Source: Yeosuana marina (GTDB taxonomy: Bacteria > Bacteroidota > Bacteroidia > Flavobacteriales > Flavobacteriaceae). Taken from it: a DNA stretch of 64,000 nucleotides. Under the pieces are notes generated by a model, which saw only the letters and a program-made list of their open reading frames with translations, did not search any database and was not told the DNA's origin. The position numbers were made by a program, and so were the translations under genes. Positions 1 through 9,588 of the stretch are shown here, piece by piece; position 1 is the first letter of the stretch, and every line of letters begins with the position of its first letter. The stretch spans positions 1 to 64,000 of the forward strand of contig NZ_JAAKGI010000005.1 in the NCBI RefSeq assembly GCF_011762485.1, read 5' to 3'.

Positions 1-100
1 TCAACTAACAGATATGTTTTTACACGAGGTTGAAAAACAAATTCGTGAGGCTCCTGAGTATTATTTTTGGACTCATAAACGATGGAAGCACGCCAAATAA
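1..100 (+). CDS. Lipid A biosynthesis (LpxL/HtrB-like) acyltransferase, C-terminal end only
   Basis: Only the last 32 codons are in the window, read in the frame beginning at base 2 and ending in TAA at 98-100. The tail contains I-R-E-A-P-E-Y-Y-F-W-T-H-K-R-W-K, which matches the conserved end of the LpxL/HtrB lysophospholipid acyltransferase family (PEQ-WxHRRxK). These inner-membrane enzymes add a secondary acyl chain to the lipid A precursor. The catalytic HX4D region lies outside the window, so neither activity nor substrate can be confirmed. Confidence 0.7.
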   Translation, partial: QLTDMFLHEVEKQIREAPEYYFWTHKRWKHAK

Positions 101-420
101 ATTGTAACGAAGTAATATATTTTGGTGTTCGTCATTGCAAACGCAGTGAAGCAATCTGTTTAACATTAACTTCTTTTTAAGAGATTACTTCAGTCATTCC
201 CCCTTCACAATTTTTTAGAAGTCCAGTAATTTGGTGTCAAAACTAAATATTATAAATTGAAGTATCAATTTTTGATAAAAGAATAGGGAGCAGTAAAAAC
301 TAATTCACATTCAAAGTATCAATTTGTTCACGATTATCCTAAAGCCAATGGAAAAACCCTAAATAGGTTTAATAAAAACGATCTTCGAATTAGTTAATAT
401 TTACCGCAATAAAACTTAAA
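101..420. repeat. Intergenic stretch holding one REP-like degenerate inverted repeat
   Basis: No gene is visible in these 320 bases. Between about 128 and 210 there is a palindromic unit: GAAGCAATCT at 148-157 pairs with AGATTACTTC at 182-191 with one mismatch, and it is flanked by GTCATTGC (131-138) and GTCATTCC (193-200). The look is of a short REP-type intergenic repeat family that recurs in some Bacteroidetes genomes, but only one copy is in the window. It could also be a weak hairpin after the acyltransferase gene. The rest is AT-rich with no recognised signal. Confidence 0.4.
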
Positions 421-1041
421 CTAAAAAATCTCTAAACTTCCTTTACCCTCCCTTATAATAAGTGGTTGCTCTTCAGATAAATCAATAATCGTTGAAGGCT
501 CATTACCACCATAACCACCATCAATTACTAAATCAACTAAATCATCCCATTTTTCTAATATAAGTTCAGGATCTGTAGTGTATTCTATAATTTCATCTTC
601 ATCATGAATAGATGTTGATACAATGGGGTTCCCTAACTGTTTCACAATTTCTCGTGCAATGTTGTTATTAGGAACACGAATACCAACGGTTTTCTTCTGT
701 TTAAAAGGGTTAGGTAATGTTTTTGCCCCTGGTAGCACGAACGTATAGGGGCCTGGCAGTGCTCGTTTTAATATTTTAAAGGTAGAGGTTTCTATTTGCT
801 TTACATAATCACTTAAATTACTTAAATCATGGCAAATAAATGAAAAATTAGATTTTTCAAGCTTAACACCTTTAATTCTGGCTATTCGTTCTAGAGCTTT
901 TATGTTAGTGATATCACAGCCCAAACCATAAACCGTATCTGTAGGGTAAATAATTAATCCTCCTCTTTTTAGAATTTTAATAACCTTATCAATTTCTCTA
1001 GGATTAGGATTCTCTTCATATATTCTTATAAATTCTGCCAT
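421..1041 (-). CDS. YrdC/Sua5/YciO-family threonylcarbamoyl-AMP synthase-like protein
   Basis: A 206-residue protein of the YrdC fold. Members such as TsaC/Sua5 make L-threonylcarbamoyl-AMP from threonine, bicarbonate and ATP for the t6A modification of ANN-decoding tRNAs. The nucleotide-binding motif P-T-D-T-V-Y-G-L-G-C-D is near residues 33-43. The length and the segment IVSTSIHDED, in place of the TsaC-type S-A-N, point to the YciO branch, whose exact role is less certain. I start at the ATG at 1041 because M-A-E-F fits the family; an upstream start would add five unsupported residues. It is monocistronic, divergent from the protease gene at 1156. Confidence 0.85.
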   Translation of the reverse strand: MAEFIRIYEENPNPREIDKVIKILKRGGLIIYPTDTVYGLGCDITNIKALERIARIKGVKLEKSNFSFICHDLSNLSDYVKQIETSTFKILKRALPGPYTFVLPGAKTLPNPFKQKKTVGIRVPNNNIAREIVKQLGNPIVSTSIHDEDEIIEYTTDPELILEKWDDLVDLVIDGGYGGNEPSTIIDLSEEQPLIIREGKGSLEIF

Positions 1042-1155
1042 AAAACCACTTAACACATTTACTTACAAAGTAAAGATATTTTTTAGAGACAATTATCTTT
1101 TATCGGTAAACTACTTAATTATGTAACAAATTCATAAAAAAATAGTCTTTTTTAT

Positions 1156-2118
1156 ATGTTACGATTCTGTATATGTTTTTTAATATCTTTCACTTGTGTG
1201 CATTCTGTTTTTTCCACAGATGTCACGCCACCCCCTATTATATTTACAGAAGCAAAAGTAGTTAATGACAATACAACAAGAATTCCCTTTAAACTAATAG
1301 ATCATTTAATTGTTGTTGAAGCAGAACTTTTAAATCAAAAAGGTAACTTTATTATTGATACAGGCTCTGAAACACTCATTCTTAACAAAGTCCATTTTTC
1401 AAATAACAATATTTTCAACAAAACGACAGAAACCTCTGGAGTACTTTCTGAGATTGATATATCTTATGAGAAAAGAGTCAAAGAGTTTACAATAGATAAT
1501 TTTACGGTTTTAAATACAAATTCTGATGTTATAGATTTATCACACATTGAAAAGAGCAAGCACATGAATCTCTTAGGTATTATTGGCTTTAATGTTTTAA
1601 AAGATTATGAAGTATTTATCGATTTGTATTTAAACCAAATAACTTTAAGCAAAGTGGACAGAAAAGGCAATAGACTTAACAAAAAAGTATATTTAGAAAA
1701 AATTGTTGATAGTATTGATTTCAAATTAAAAAATCATACCATCGTATTAAATGCTACTATTAATAAACAAAATGTTAAATTTGGGTTAGATAGTGGAGCA
1801 GAATTCAATCAAATAAATAAAAATATCAACAAAAAGATTTTAAAGTATTTTGTTCCTAAAAAAAGATTATTATTATCTGGTGCAGGAAAAAGAAAAATTG
1901 AAGTTTTGGCAGGGAAATTGTATCGTGTAAAACTTAGTAAAACTGTTTATTTTGGTCCTATGTTTACCGTTTTAACGAACCTAAGCAATATGAATAAAGC
2001 TTTTGGAACCAATTTAGATGGCATTTTAGGATTTGAATTTTTTAAACAAAAGCGAACAATTATCAACTATCAAAAAGAAAAAATATATTTTATAGATTAT
2101 CCAAAAGGAACACATTGA
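1156..2118 (+). CDS. Secreted aspartic protease with two tandem retropepsin-like lobes
   Basis: 320 residues beginning with a probable signal peptide (hydrophobic to about residue 20). Two retropepsin-like units follow. The first has D-T-G-S at 68-71 and ends in the family-typical G-F-N-V-L-K-D-Y-E-V-F-I-D; the second has D-S-G at 212-214 and ends in G-F-E-F-F-K. Bacterial retropepsins usually carry one DTG and dimerise; here one chain carries both, as in pepsins, so it may work as a monomer. Substrate is unknown. Its stop overlaps the TTG start of the CBM48 gene (TTGA), so the two are probably translationally coupled. Confidence 0.75.
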   Translation: MLRFCICFLISFTCVHSVFSTDVTPPPIIFTEAKVVNDNTTRIPFKLIDHLIVVEAELLNQKGNFIIDTGSETLILNKVHFSNNNIFNKTTETSGVLSEIDISYEKRVKEFTIDNFTVLNTNSDVIDLSHIEKSKHMNLLGIIGFNVLKDYEVFIDLYLNQITLSKVDRKGNRLNKKVYLEKIVDSIDFKLKNHTIVLNATINKQNVKFGLDSGAEFNQINKNINKKILKYFVPKKRLLLSGAGKRKIEVLAGKLYRVKLSKTVYFGPMFTVLTNLSNMNKAFGTNLDGILGFEFFKQKRTIINYQKEKIYFIDYPKGTH

Positions 2119-3083
2119 AACAATTAGTCTTACATATTACTTTTATAGTTTTAGTTTTAACAAACTTAAACGCATTTGCCCAAAGCAATGACCTTAGTGG
2201 TTATAGAATAGAAGGTGATGATGTTGTTTTTTCTTTTGATAAACGCGATTATAAAAATGCAACTGCAGATAATCAAAGCTACAGACGCGATTTTGATGAT
2301 TTAAATATAGAAAGTGTTGTGGTATCAGGTCAATTTAATAATTGGTCGAAAAACAAATGGCGCATGACCAAAATCAATGATAATGTTTATGAACTTCGTA
2401 AAAAATTAATAGATTTTACAGATGAATTTTCGTGGGAGTTTAAGTTTGTTATCAACAATACATTTTGGGCTGAGCCTTCAAGAAAAGATCCTAATATTGT
2501 TGTAGCAACTAAATACGGTTACGGACTTGGAAATGTATATAATCTTAAAATGTATACAGCATACCCTGATAAAAACGGGAATACAACTTTTAAATTGAAA
2601 GGATATACGGACGCTAAAGAGGTTATTTTGTCTGGCACTTTTAACCGATGGGATGAGCATCTTTTTAAAATGGAGAAAGCTAATGAAGGCTGGGAACTTA
2701 CCTTACAATTAAAACCAGATGACTACGAATATCGCTTTATTGTAGATGGAAGTTGGATGGCAGACCCAGACAATAAAGATAAAGTAGTTAATGAATTTGG
2801 TGAATACAATTCTCATTTAAATATTAAACAACAAACCACCTTTAAGCTTAAAGGTTATGCCGATGCACAAGAAGTTATTTTAGCAGGAAGTTTTAATGGT
2901 TGGGACGAACACCAATATAAAATGCGTAAAACGGATGAGGGGTGGATATATAATATTCCTCTTTCTGGTGGAAAATATCACTACAAATTTATTGTGGATG
3001 GCGAATGGATTGTAGACCCCAACAACACCGTCAAAGAATACGATGATGATGGACATATCAACTCCGTGCGCATGGTAAAATAA
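2115..3083 (+). CDS. Secreted protein of three tandem CBM48/AMPK-type glycogen-binding modules
   Basis: 322 residues. After a signal peptide ending near A-F-A-Q (residue 23) come three similar beta-sandwich modules at about 65-140, 157-236 and 241-320. Each has V-x-x-S/A-G-x-F-N-x-W, a Y-x-F-K/R-F-I/V-D-G or related strand, and a W-x-x-D/E-P end, the signature of CBM48/E-set modules of glycogen-binding proteins and isoamylase N-domains. No catalytic domain follows. The likely role is binding alpha-glucan or another carbohydrate in the envelope. The start codon is TTG at 2115, overlapping the stop of the protease gene, which implies a joint function or co-expression. Confidence 0.75.
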   Translation: MKQLVLHITFIVLVLTNLNAFAQSNDLSGYRIEGDDVVFSFDKRDYKNATADNQSYRRDFDDLNIESVVVSGQFNNWSKNKWRMTKINDNVYELRKKLIDFTDEFSWEFKFVINNTFWAEPSRKDPNIVVATKYGYGLGNVYNLKMYTAYPDKNGNTTFKLKGYTDAKEVILSGTFNRWDEHLFKMEKANEGWELTLQLKPDDYEYRFIVDGSWMADPDNKDKVVNEFGEYNSHLNIKQQTTFKLKGYADAQEVILAGSFNGWDEHQYKMRKTDEGWIYNIPLSGGKYHYKFIVDGEWIVDPNNTVKEYDDDGHINSVRMVK

Positions 3084-3090
3084 TGAACTT

Positions 3091-5433
3091 CTACCCTATT
3101 ACTTCTAGCTTAGCAAAACGTAATAATAATTTTTTAACACCACCATGCTGAAAATTTATCTCGGCTTTTATATCTGCTCCAGAACCTTCTATTTTTAAAA
3201 CTTCACCTGTTCCAAAACGCAAATGTTTCACAAGATTTCCAACGGTTAGTGTATTATCAAATAAATTTGCATTACTAGTTGCTTGTGCAGAACTAACTGG
3301 TTTTAAATTTTTAGGTGATGTTATTTGAACTTTTGCTGATTCTTGTTTTATAGATTTTATTGGCTTTTTAAAATCTGGCTGTTTCGCGGTCTTAAATCTA
3401 ATTTTATTCGGATCAACATCACCAAAAATGTTAGCATCCAACATGGGATTGATTCGTCTTTCTTGCATCGGAGTTACATTTTCTACAAACTGCTCATCTA
3501 TTTCTTCAATAAACCTACTTGGTTCAGAATCTACTAATTTACCCCAACGGTAACGCGATAAGGCATAGGTTAAATAGGCTTGCTTTTCGGCTCTCGTTAA
3601 AGCCACGTAGAATAAACGGCGTTCTTCTTCAAGTTCAGTACGCGTATTCATACTCATAGCACTAGGAAACAAATCTTCTTCCAGACCTACTACAAATACA
3701 TGATTAAACTCCAGCCCTTTAGCTAAGTGAATAGTCATCAATGCAACGGCATCTTCATCGCCTTTTTCATTATCTAAATCGGTCGCTAAGGCCACATCTT
3801 CTAAAAATTCAGCTAAATTTCCTGTGGTATCAGCTATTTCAAGCTGTCCTTCAACAAAATCTTTAATACCATTTAATAATTCTTCAACGTTTTCTAATCG
3901 TGTAACACCTTCAGGAGTTCCATCTTTATTAAATTCGCGCATTAAACCACTCGCTTTTACAACATGTTCTGCTAATTCAAAAGCGGTAGCAGTTTGGTTC
4001 ATTACCTGAAAACTTTCTATTAAGGTTACAAAATCTCGTAGTTTGTTTTTGGTACCATTATTAATATTGATGTCTAGAGAATCTAGGTTTTTCAGAACTT
4101 CAAAAATAGTTTTTTTATACCCATTCGCAGCTACTACTAATCTATCAATAGTTGTTTGTCCAATACCTCTTGCTGGATAATTTATAACACGTTTTAAAGC
4201 CTCTTCGTCAGCAGGGTTTAATATAATACGCAAATAAGAAATAACATCTTTAATCTCTTTACGCTGGTAAAAACTTAAACCACCGTAAATTCTATATGGA
4301 ATATCTCGTTTTCTTAAAGCATCTTCCATAGCACGTGATTGTGCATTGGTGCGATATAAAATGGCAAATTCATTATTATGCAAGTGTTCTTGCATTTTAG
4401 TATCCCAAATAACACTTGCCACATAGCGTCCTTCATCACCATCTGTTAACGATCGATGTATTTTAACCTTAGAACCTTCTTCATTAGCAGTCCAAACAAC
4501 TTTATCTAACTTTGTTTTATTGTGTTCTATAACCGAATTTGCGGCACCTACAATATTTTTAGTAGATCGATAGTTTTGCTCTAGTCTAAAAAGCTTCACA
4601 TCATCATAATCCTTCTGAAAATTCAAAATATTATTGATATTAGCCCCTCGAAACGCATAGATACTCTGGGCATCATCACCTACTACACAAATGTTTTGAA
4701 AGCGATCTGCTAAAGCACGAACAATTAAATACTGGCTATGATTGGTATCTTGATACTCATCAACTAAAATATATCTAAATCGGTTTTGATATTGTGCCAA
4801 AACATTAGGAAATCGTGTTAATAACTCATTGGTTCTCAACAACAAATCATCAAAATCCATGGCTCCAGCTTTAAAACAGCGATCTACATATTCAGCATAA
4901 ATTTCACCCATTTTCGGTCTTCTGGTCATAGCATCCGCTTCCAATAACTCAGGATTATTAAAATACGCTTTTACAGTAATCAAACTGTTTTTGTAGGATG
5001 AAATTCTATTGTAGACTTGCTTTGTTTTATAGATTTCTTTATCTAAGCCCATTTCTTTTATAATAGAACCTAATAGCTTTTGAGAGTCTTGTGTATCATA
5101 AATAGTGAAGTTGCTAGGAAACCCTAAATGATGTCCTTCAAAACGTAATATTTTAGCAAATACCGAGTGAAATGTTCCCATCCAAAGGTTTTTGGCTTCA
5201 CTAGTGCCAACAATTTTTGCAATACGCTCTTTCATTTCGCGTGCTGCTTTATTAGTAAATGTTAATGATAAAATATTAAACGCATCAACCCCTTGACTCA
5301 TTAAATAAGCAATACGATACGTTAACACGCGTGTCTTACCAGAACCTGCACCTGCTATAATAATCATGGGACCATCTTTTTGCAAAGTAGGTTCTAATTG
5401 TGCTTCGTTTAACTGACTTAAATACTTCTCCAA
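3091..5433 (-). CDS. UvrD/PcrA-type ATP-dependent 3'-5' DNA helicase
   Basis: 780 residues, normal for superfamily 1A helicases. The Walker A motif A-G-A-G-S-G-K-T is at 27-34, motif II is D-E-Y-Q-D-T-N, motif III has the G-D-D-A-Q-S-I-Y-A-F-R-G segment, and motifs V-VI include T-I-H-L-A-K-G-L-E-F and V-A-L-T-R-A. The C-terminal 60 residues resemble the Tudor-like PcrA end that contacts RNA polymerase (V-K-H-L-R-F-G-T-G-E-V). Known roles are nucleotide excision and mismatch repair and removal of recombinase filaments. It converges on the CBM48 gene with a gap of only 7 bp. Confidence 0.93.
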   Translation of the reverse strand: MEKYLSQLNEAQLEPTLQKDGPMIIIAGAGSGKTRVLTYRIAYLMSQGVDAFNILSLTFTNKAAREMKERIAKIVGTSEAKNLWMGTFHSVFAKILRFEGHHLGFPSNFTIYDTQDSQKLLGSIIKEMGLDKEIYKTKQVYNRISSYKNSLITVKAYFNNPELLEADAMTRRPKMGEIYAEYVDRCFKAGAMDFDDLLLRTNELLTRFPNVLAQYQNRFRYILVDEYQDTNHSQYLIVRALADRFQNICVVGDDAQSIYAFRGANINNILNFQKDYDDVKLFRLEQNYRSTKNIVGAANSVIEHNKTKLDKVVWTANEEGSKVKIHRSLTDGDEGRYVASVIWDTKMQEHLHNNEFAILYRTNAQSRAMEDALRKRDIPYRIYGGLSFYQRKEIKDVISYLRIILNPADEEALKRVINYPARGIGQTTIDRLVVAANGYKKTIFEVLKNLDSLDININNGTKNKLRDFVTLIESFQVMNQTATAFELAEHVVKASGLMREFNKDGTPEGVTRLENVEELLNGIKDFVEGQLEIADTTGNLAEFLEDVALATDLDNEKGDEDAVALMTIHLAKGLEFNHVFVVGLEEDLFPSAMSMNTRTELEEERRLFYVALTRAEKQAYLTYALSRYRWGKLVDSEPSRFIEEIDEQFVENVTPMQERRINPMLDANIFGDVDPNKIRFKTAKQPDFKKPIKSIKQESAKVQITSPKNLKPVSSAQATSNANLFDNTLTVGNLVKHLRFGTGEVLKIEGSGADIKAEINFQHGGVKKLLLRFAKLEVIG

Positions 5434-5570
5434 ACTTCATGAATTTTTACGACGTGAAATTAACCATTGTTAGGCTTTTTATTGAGGTGATTTATTAATA
5501 ATTATAAACAATTCGCATTCTTATTGAATTCCTAAATTTTAAATATATTTATGCCTCAATTACATTTTTC

Positions 5571-7136
5571 ATGGAAGATCTATCAAATTTTTTATCAAAT
5601 ATTTCGTGGTGGATATGGTTTATAATTGCTATAGTCATGGTAATCATCAGAGATGTTTTTATTCAAAAAAAACATACAATCAGTCATAATTTTCCTCTTG
5701 TTGGACATTTTAGGTATATGCTTGAGAAAATTGGTCCTGAACTAAGACAATATCTAGTCGCTAACAATAGAGAAGAATTACCTTTTAACCGTATTGAACG
5801 TGGCTGGATTTACGCTTCTGCCAAAAAAGAAAATAATTACGAAGGCTTTGGTACCGATAGAGATATTTATGCCAATCAACATGTATTTGTTAACAATGCC
5901 ATGATGGCTTATAGAATTGATGATAAACATCCTAACAGCATTGATCACTCCTTTTTACCATGCGCCAAGATTATTGGTATGCATCATAAACGCCAAAAAC
6001 CGTTTCGCCCAGCCTCCATTATCAATGTATCTGCAATGAGTTTTGGATCACTATCGGCTAAAGCTATTGAATCACTTAATAAAGGAGTTAAAATTGCTAA
6101 TGCCTATCACAATACAGGTGAAGGAGGCTTGTCACCATACCACAGTCATGGTGGTGATGTCATTTTTCAAATTGGTACAGGATATTTTGGGGTTCGTGAT
6201 AAAAATGGGAATTTTTCAATTGATAAGCTTGTAAAATTAACTCAAGACAATTCATTTATTAAAGCGATTGAAATAAAACTATCGCAGGGAGCTAAACCAG
6301 GAAAAGGAGGTGTTCTTCCGGGTGCTAAAATCACCAATGAAATAGCTAAAATCCGAAATGTAGAAGTTGGAAAAGACGTTATTTCTCCACCAGGACATAC
6401 TGCCTTTACTAATGTAATTGAAATGGTAGATTTTATAGAATCTATTGCAGAAAAAACAGGCTTACCCATTGGTATTAAAGCTGCTATTGGAAAATTAGAA
6501 CAATGGGAAGAACTAGCTGATTTAATGAACAAAACAGGAAAAGGACCTGATTTTATTACTGTTGATGGTGGTGAAGGAGGCACAGGTGCAGCGCCACCAA
6601 GTTTTGCAGACCACGTATCGCTACCGTGGGTTTATGGATTTAGTGATGTGTACAAAGTATTTCAAAATAAGAACTTAACTAAACACCTCGTTTTTATTGC
6701 AAGTGGACGATTAGGATTTCCTGCAAAAGCAGCCATGTCTTTTGCTATGGGAGCCGATTGTATTAATGTAGCACGAGAGGCTATGATGAGCATTGGTTGT
6801 ATACAGGCTCAACGTTGCCATACCAACAGATGCCCTAGTGGTGTAGCTACCCAAAGTAAATGGTTGCAAAACGGTATTGATCCTACACTAAAATCTGAAC
6901 GATTAGCACAATATTTTAAAACCTTTAGAAAAGAACTTATTGAGATTACACATGCTTCGGGATACGAGCATCCATGTCAATTTAAAATGAGTGATATAAA
7001 AATTAATGTAGATGACTTTAACATCTCAAAAACACTTAACACAACCTATATGTATGATAAAACAGAAGTTCCATTTTCTGGTATGCAACATTTAAAAGAT
7101 TGTGTATATTTGAGTGGTAATTTTAATAAAAATTAA
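5571..7136 (+). CDS. FMN-binding glutamate synthase-like membrane-anchored oxidoreductase
   Basis: 521 residues. One N-terminal transmembrane helix (about 10-27) is followed by a domain like the FMN/TIM-barrel synthase domain of GltB. The glycine-rich flavin and substrate loops are present (G-E-G-G-L-S-P-Y-H, K-P-G-K-G-G-V-L-P-G, D-G-G-E-G-G-T-G-A-A-P). The cysteine cluster C-x5-C-x4-C-P near residue 410 matches the 3Fe-4S ligands of glutamate synthase. The glutaminase domain is absent, as in the stand-alone family members. True substrate is not known. The next gene follows 12 bp later and is probably co-transcribed. Confidence 0.85.
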   Translation: MEDLSNFLSNISWWIWFIIAIVMVIIRDVFIQKKHTISHNFPLVGHFRYMLEKIGPELRQYLVANNREELPFNRIERGWIYASAKKENNYEGFGTDRDIYANQHVFVNNAMMAYRIDDKHPNSIDHSFLPCAKIIGMHHKRQKPFRPASIINVSAMSFGSLSAKAIESLNKGVKIANAYHNTGEGGLSPYHSHGGDVIFQIGTGYFGVRDKNGNFSIDKLVKLTQDNSFIKAIEIKLSQGAKPGKGGVLPGAKITNEIAKIRNVEVGKDVISPPGHTAFTNVIEMVDFIESIAEKTGLPIGIKAAIGKLEQWEELADLMNKTGKGPDFITVDGGEGGTGAAPPSFADHVSLPWVYGFSDVYKVFQNKNLTKHLVFIASGRLGFPAKAAMSFAMGADCINVAREAMMSIGCIQAQRCHTNRCPSGVATQSKWLQNGIDPTLKSERLAQYFKTFRKELIEITHASGYEHPCQFKMSDIKINVDDFNISKTLNTTYMYDKTEVPFSGMQHLKDCVYLSGNFNKN

Positions 7137-7147
7137 AGCCTACAATT

Positions 7148-7669
7148 ATGGAAACCGAAAAAATTATTGACCTATTTTTATATACTATCCCTTCATTAAT
7201 TACTGGACTTATAGCTTATTCGTTTTTTAAAATTCATACAAAAAATGAAGATGGTCGTAGGCGTTTTTTACTAAAAAAAGACATGCAAGTAAACTCTTTG
7301 CCTTTACGCCTTCAAGCCTACGAGCGTATGGCTATTTTTTTAGAGCGTATCACACCTTCAAAATTGCTAATCAGAATATCTCCAATATCTTCAAATAAAA
7401 CAGATTATGAAACCTTACTTATACAAAATATTGAACAAGAATTTGAACATAACTTATCTCAACAAATTTATATAACTGATAAGTGTTGGAGTATTATTAC
7501 AGCCTCAAAGAATGCAACAATTCAACTAATAAGAAAAGCTAGTTTACTTGAAAAAACAGACACAGCAAATAAGCTTCGTGAGGTCATTTTAACTGAAATG
7601 ATGGAGCGACGTTCTCCTAGCGATACCGCCTTATCATTTATAAAAGAAGAAGTAAGTGATCTTTGGTAA
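7148..7669 (+). CDS. Conserved membrane-anchored flavobacterial protein of unknown function
   Basis: 173 residues. One transmembrane helix lies near residues 8-27, then a short basic linker (K-N-E-D-G-R-R-R), then a mainly helical soluble region. I recognise it only as a type of protein common in Flavobacteriia (perhaps DUF7935) and can assign no function. It lies 12 bp after the FMN glutamate synthase-like gene and ends 2 bp before the convergent patatin gene, so it is most likely the second gene of a two-gene operon and could assist the membrane-bound flavoenzyme. Confidence 0.6.
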   Translation: METEKIIDLFLYTIPSLITGLIAYSFFKIHTKNEDGRRRFLLKKDMQVNSLPLRLQAYERMAIFLERITPSKLLIRISPISSNKTDYETLLIQNIEQEFEHNLSQQIYITDKCWSIITASKNATIQLIRKASLLEKTDTANKLREVILTEMMERRSPSDTALSFIKEEVSDLW

Positions 7670-7670
7670 A

Positions 7671-8585
7671 CTAATGATTTCTTAATTCATTCATTTCTAT
7701 GCCGTTTTGGTTTCTAGCCTTGGCATAATCAAAACCTTGCTGCCACCATTTAACCATTAAGCGTTTACTAAAAATTAATGAATTTTCTGTTAATTGTGTA
7801 GGCGTGTAATATAGGTTAAGAGTGACATTTTTATGAGCTGCTGCCAACTTACCAATAGCAATATCAGCTTTTTCAACCTGATCTAACAAGTGACCAAACA
7901 AACTAATCATTAACGAAAATGGATTTTTACCCAACACCTTATTATATTCTAAATTTTCACTTTCTAAAACAATAGCATCAACCTCTGTAGCGCCGCGTGC
8001 AATCGCTTCTCGAATAGGTATAACACACCCCAAACCGCCATCAGCATACTCAAATCCATTACGGGTTGCTAATGACATAAACGGGATGTAATTACAAGAA
8101 ATCCAAATCCAATCGCAAAACTCTTCATAACTAAACTCTTTTATAGACTTATACTCTACCCTGTTTTTTGATAAATTTGAAACGGTTACAATAACATCCT
8201 CTTTGGTAGCCCTAATTGTTTCGTACTCCTCCCTTGTAAAGTTTCTAAAAATATTTCTTCGTAAAGCTTTACTTTCTCCAAAGGTTCGTTTCTTTTTAAT
8301 AAATTGAAGCACGGAATTGAAATAATTAATCGTTACATATTCTCGATCACCTTTTCTGCGCTGAACAAAAGGATTAATACTAAAAATAGTTTTTTGATTG
8401 ACATTAGTAAAAATATTATACACTTTAGGAATATCATTGACCGCTAAATGCGGTATTAACAGGCTTCCGGTAGAGGTTCCCAAAAACATATCGTATTGAT
8501 ACCCTTTTTCCTCCATAAGGTATTGTGCTACGCCACCAGCAAAGGCTCCTTTACTTCCTCCGCCAGATACAACTAATGCTCTCAT
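7671..8585 (-). CDS. Patatin-like phospholipase (copy 1)
   Basis: 304 residues, a bacterial patatin. The oxyanion loop G-G-G-S-K-G-A-F-A-G-G is at about 8-18. The nucleophile elbow is G-T-S-T-G at 36-40 (Ser38), and the second member of the Ser-Asp dyad is in Y-A-D-G-G-L-G near residue 182. Expected activity is acyl ester hydrolysis on phospholipids or other lipids. No signal peptide, so it is cytoplasmic or membrane-associated. It is a clear paralogue of the adjacent upstream patatin, with conserved blocks over the whole length and an 82-bp gap, so the pair is a tandem duplication. Confidence 0.88.
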   Translation of the reverse strand: MRALVVSGGGSKGAFAGGVAQYLMEEKGYQYDMFLGTSTGSLLIPHLAVNDIPKVYNIFTNVNQKTIFSINPFVQRRKGDREYVTINYFNSVLQFIKKKRTFGESKALRRNIFRNFTREEYETIRATKEDVIVTVSNLSKNRVEYKSIKEFSYEEFCDWIWISCNYIPFMSLATRNGFEYADGGLGCVIPIREAIARGATEVDAIVLESENLEYNKVLGKNPFSLMISLFGHLLDQVEKADIAIGKLAAAHKNVTLNLYYTPTQLTENSLIFSKRLMVKWWQQGFDYAKARNQNGIEMNELRNH

Positions 8586-8667
8586 TTATTACTTTTTAAT
8601 ATTTTTTTTAGTCAGATAAAATGCTTGATTTGTTGCGCTCTGTTACTAATAATTTAAAATAAGCATT

Positions 8668-9576
8668 TTACATTTGATTTTCCAACGGACTTACTTCTTG
8701 ATTTTTATGTTGTGCAAACTGATACCCACGTTGCCACCAATCTGTCATTTTTTGTTTATCAAAAATTAGGGAATTAGTAGTCAACACAGTGGGCGCATAA
8801 TAAAAATTGATAACTGCATCATTGTGGTTCGCAACGTACTTCCCTATTCTTATGTTTTGAGATTCAATTCTATCCAACATAAACCCAAACATACTTGTCA
8901 ACAATGAAAAGGCATTTTTAGAAGGCATTCTATTTAGTTGTGTTACTTCTGTTTGCAAAATAATAGCATCAACCTCTTTTGCTCCTCGGTTAATAGCCTC
9001 TTCAATAGGAACCATATTCCCTAGCCCACCATCAGCATATTCACAACCGTTTTTCTTTACTAAGGACATAAACGGCGTATAATTACAAGAAACCCAAACC
9101 CACTCAACAAATTCATCATAACTATAATCCTTTAAACGCTTATATTCTACCTGATTTAATGATAAATTAGACACTGTAATTACAATATCTCTCGATGAGT
9201 TTTTTAAAGCATTAAAATCACTTTTTGATAACGTATTTTCAATGAGTTTTTTTAAATTTTGACTTTCGCCAAAGGTTTTACTTCCTCGTAAAAAATTAAA
9301 TAATACATTTAAATGATTGATTGCAATATTTTGTGTACCATGCTTTTGATTAACAACAAAAGGACAAACATTAAAAATACTTTCGGTTGAAACATTTGTA
9401 TAAACGGATTTAATTTTATCAATCTCATTTAAAGCCAAATGAGATACTAACAAACTTCCCGTAGAGGTTCCTATAAATAATTGATAGTCGCGTTTTAGCT
9501 CTTCGATAAGATATTGAGCCACACCACCCGCAAAAGCACCTTTACTACCACCACCAGAAATTACTAACGCTTTCAT
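8668..9576 (-). CDS. Patatin-like phospholipase (copy 2)
   Basis: 302 residues with the same layout as its downstream neighbour: G-G-G-S-K-G-A-F-A-G-G at 8-18, G-T-S-T-G at 36-40, and the D-G-G-L-G catalytic Asp motif. The S-C-N-Y-P/T-F-M-S-L segment and the end (W-W-Q-x-G-Y/F) are also shared. The two differ at many positions, so the duplication is not recent. It starts 12 bp after the stop of the M1 peptidase gene, so M1 peptidase and both patatins may form one minus-strand operon. Substrate is unknown. Confidence 0.88.
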   Translation of the reverse strand: MKALVISGGGSKGAFAGGVAQYLIEELKRDYQLFIGTSTGSLLVSHLALNEIDKIKSVYTNVSTESIFNVCPFVVNQKHGTQNIAINHLNVLFNFLRGSKTFGESQNLKKLIENTLSKSDFNALKNSSRDIVITVSNLSLNQVEYKRLKDYSYDEFVEWVWVSCNYTPFMSLVKKNGCEYADGGLGNMVPIEEAINRGAKEVDAIILQTEVTQLNRMPSKNAFSLLTSMFGFMLDRIESQNIRIGKYVANHNDAVINFYYAPTVLTTNSLIFDKQKMTDWWQRGYQFAQHKNQEVSPLENQM

Positions 9577-9588
9577 TTTTTAAGTCAA

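Noticed and set aside
1156-2118. Retropepsin as sign of a retroelement
   Set aside because: No reverse transcriptase, integrase or terminal repeats are nearby; secreted bacterial retropepsin-like proteases are common.
6242-6583. Antisense frame of 113 codons inside the FMN glutamate synthase-like gene
   Set aside because: Shadow of a strongly coding gene; proline/serine-rich composition and no neighbours or signals.
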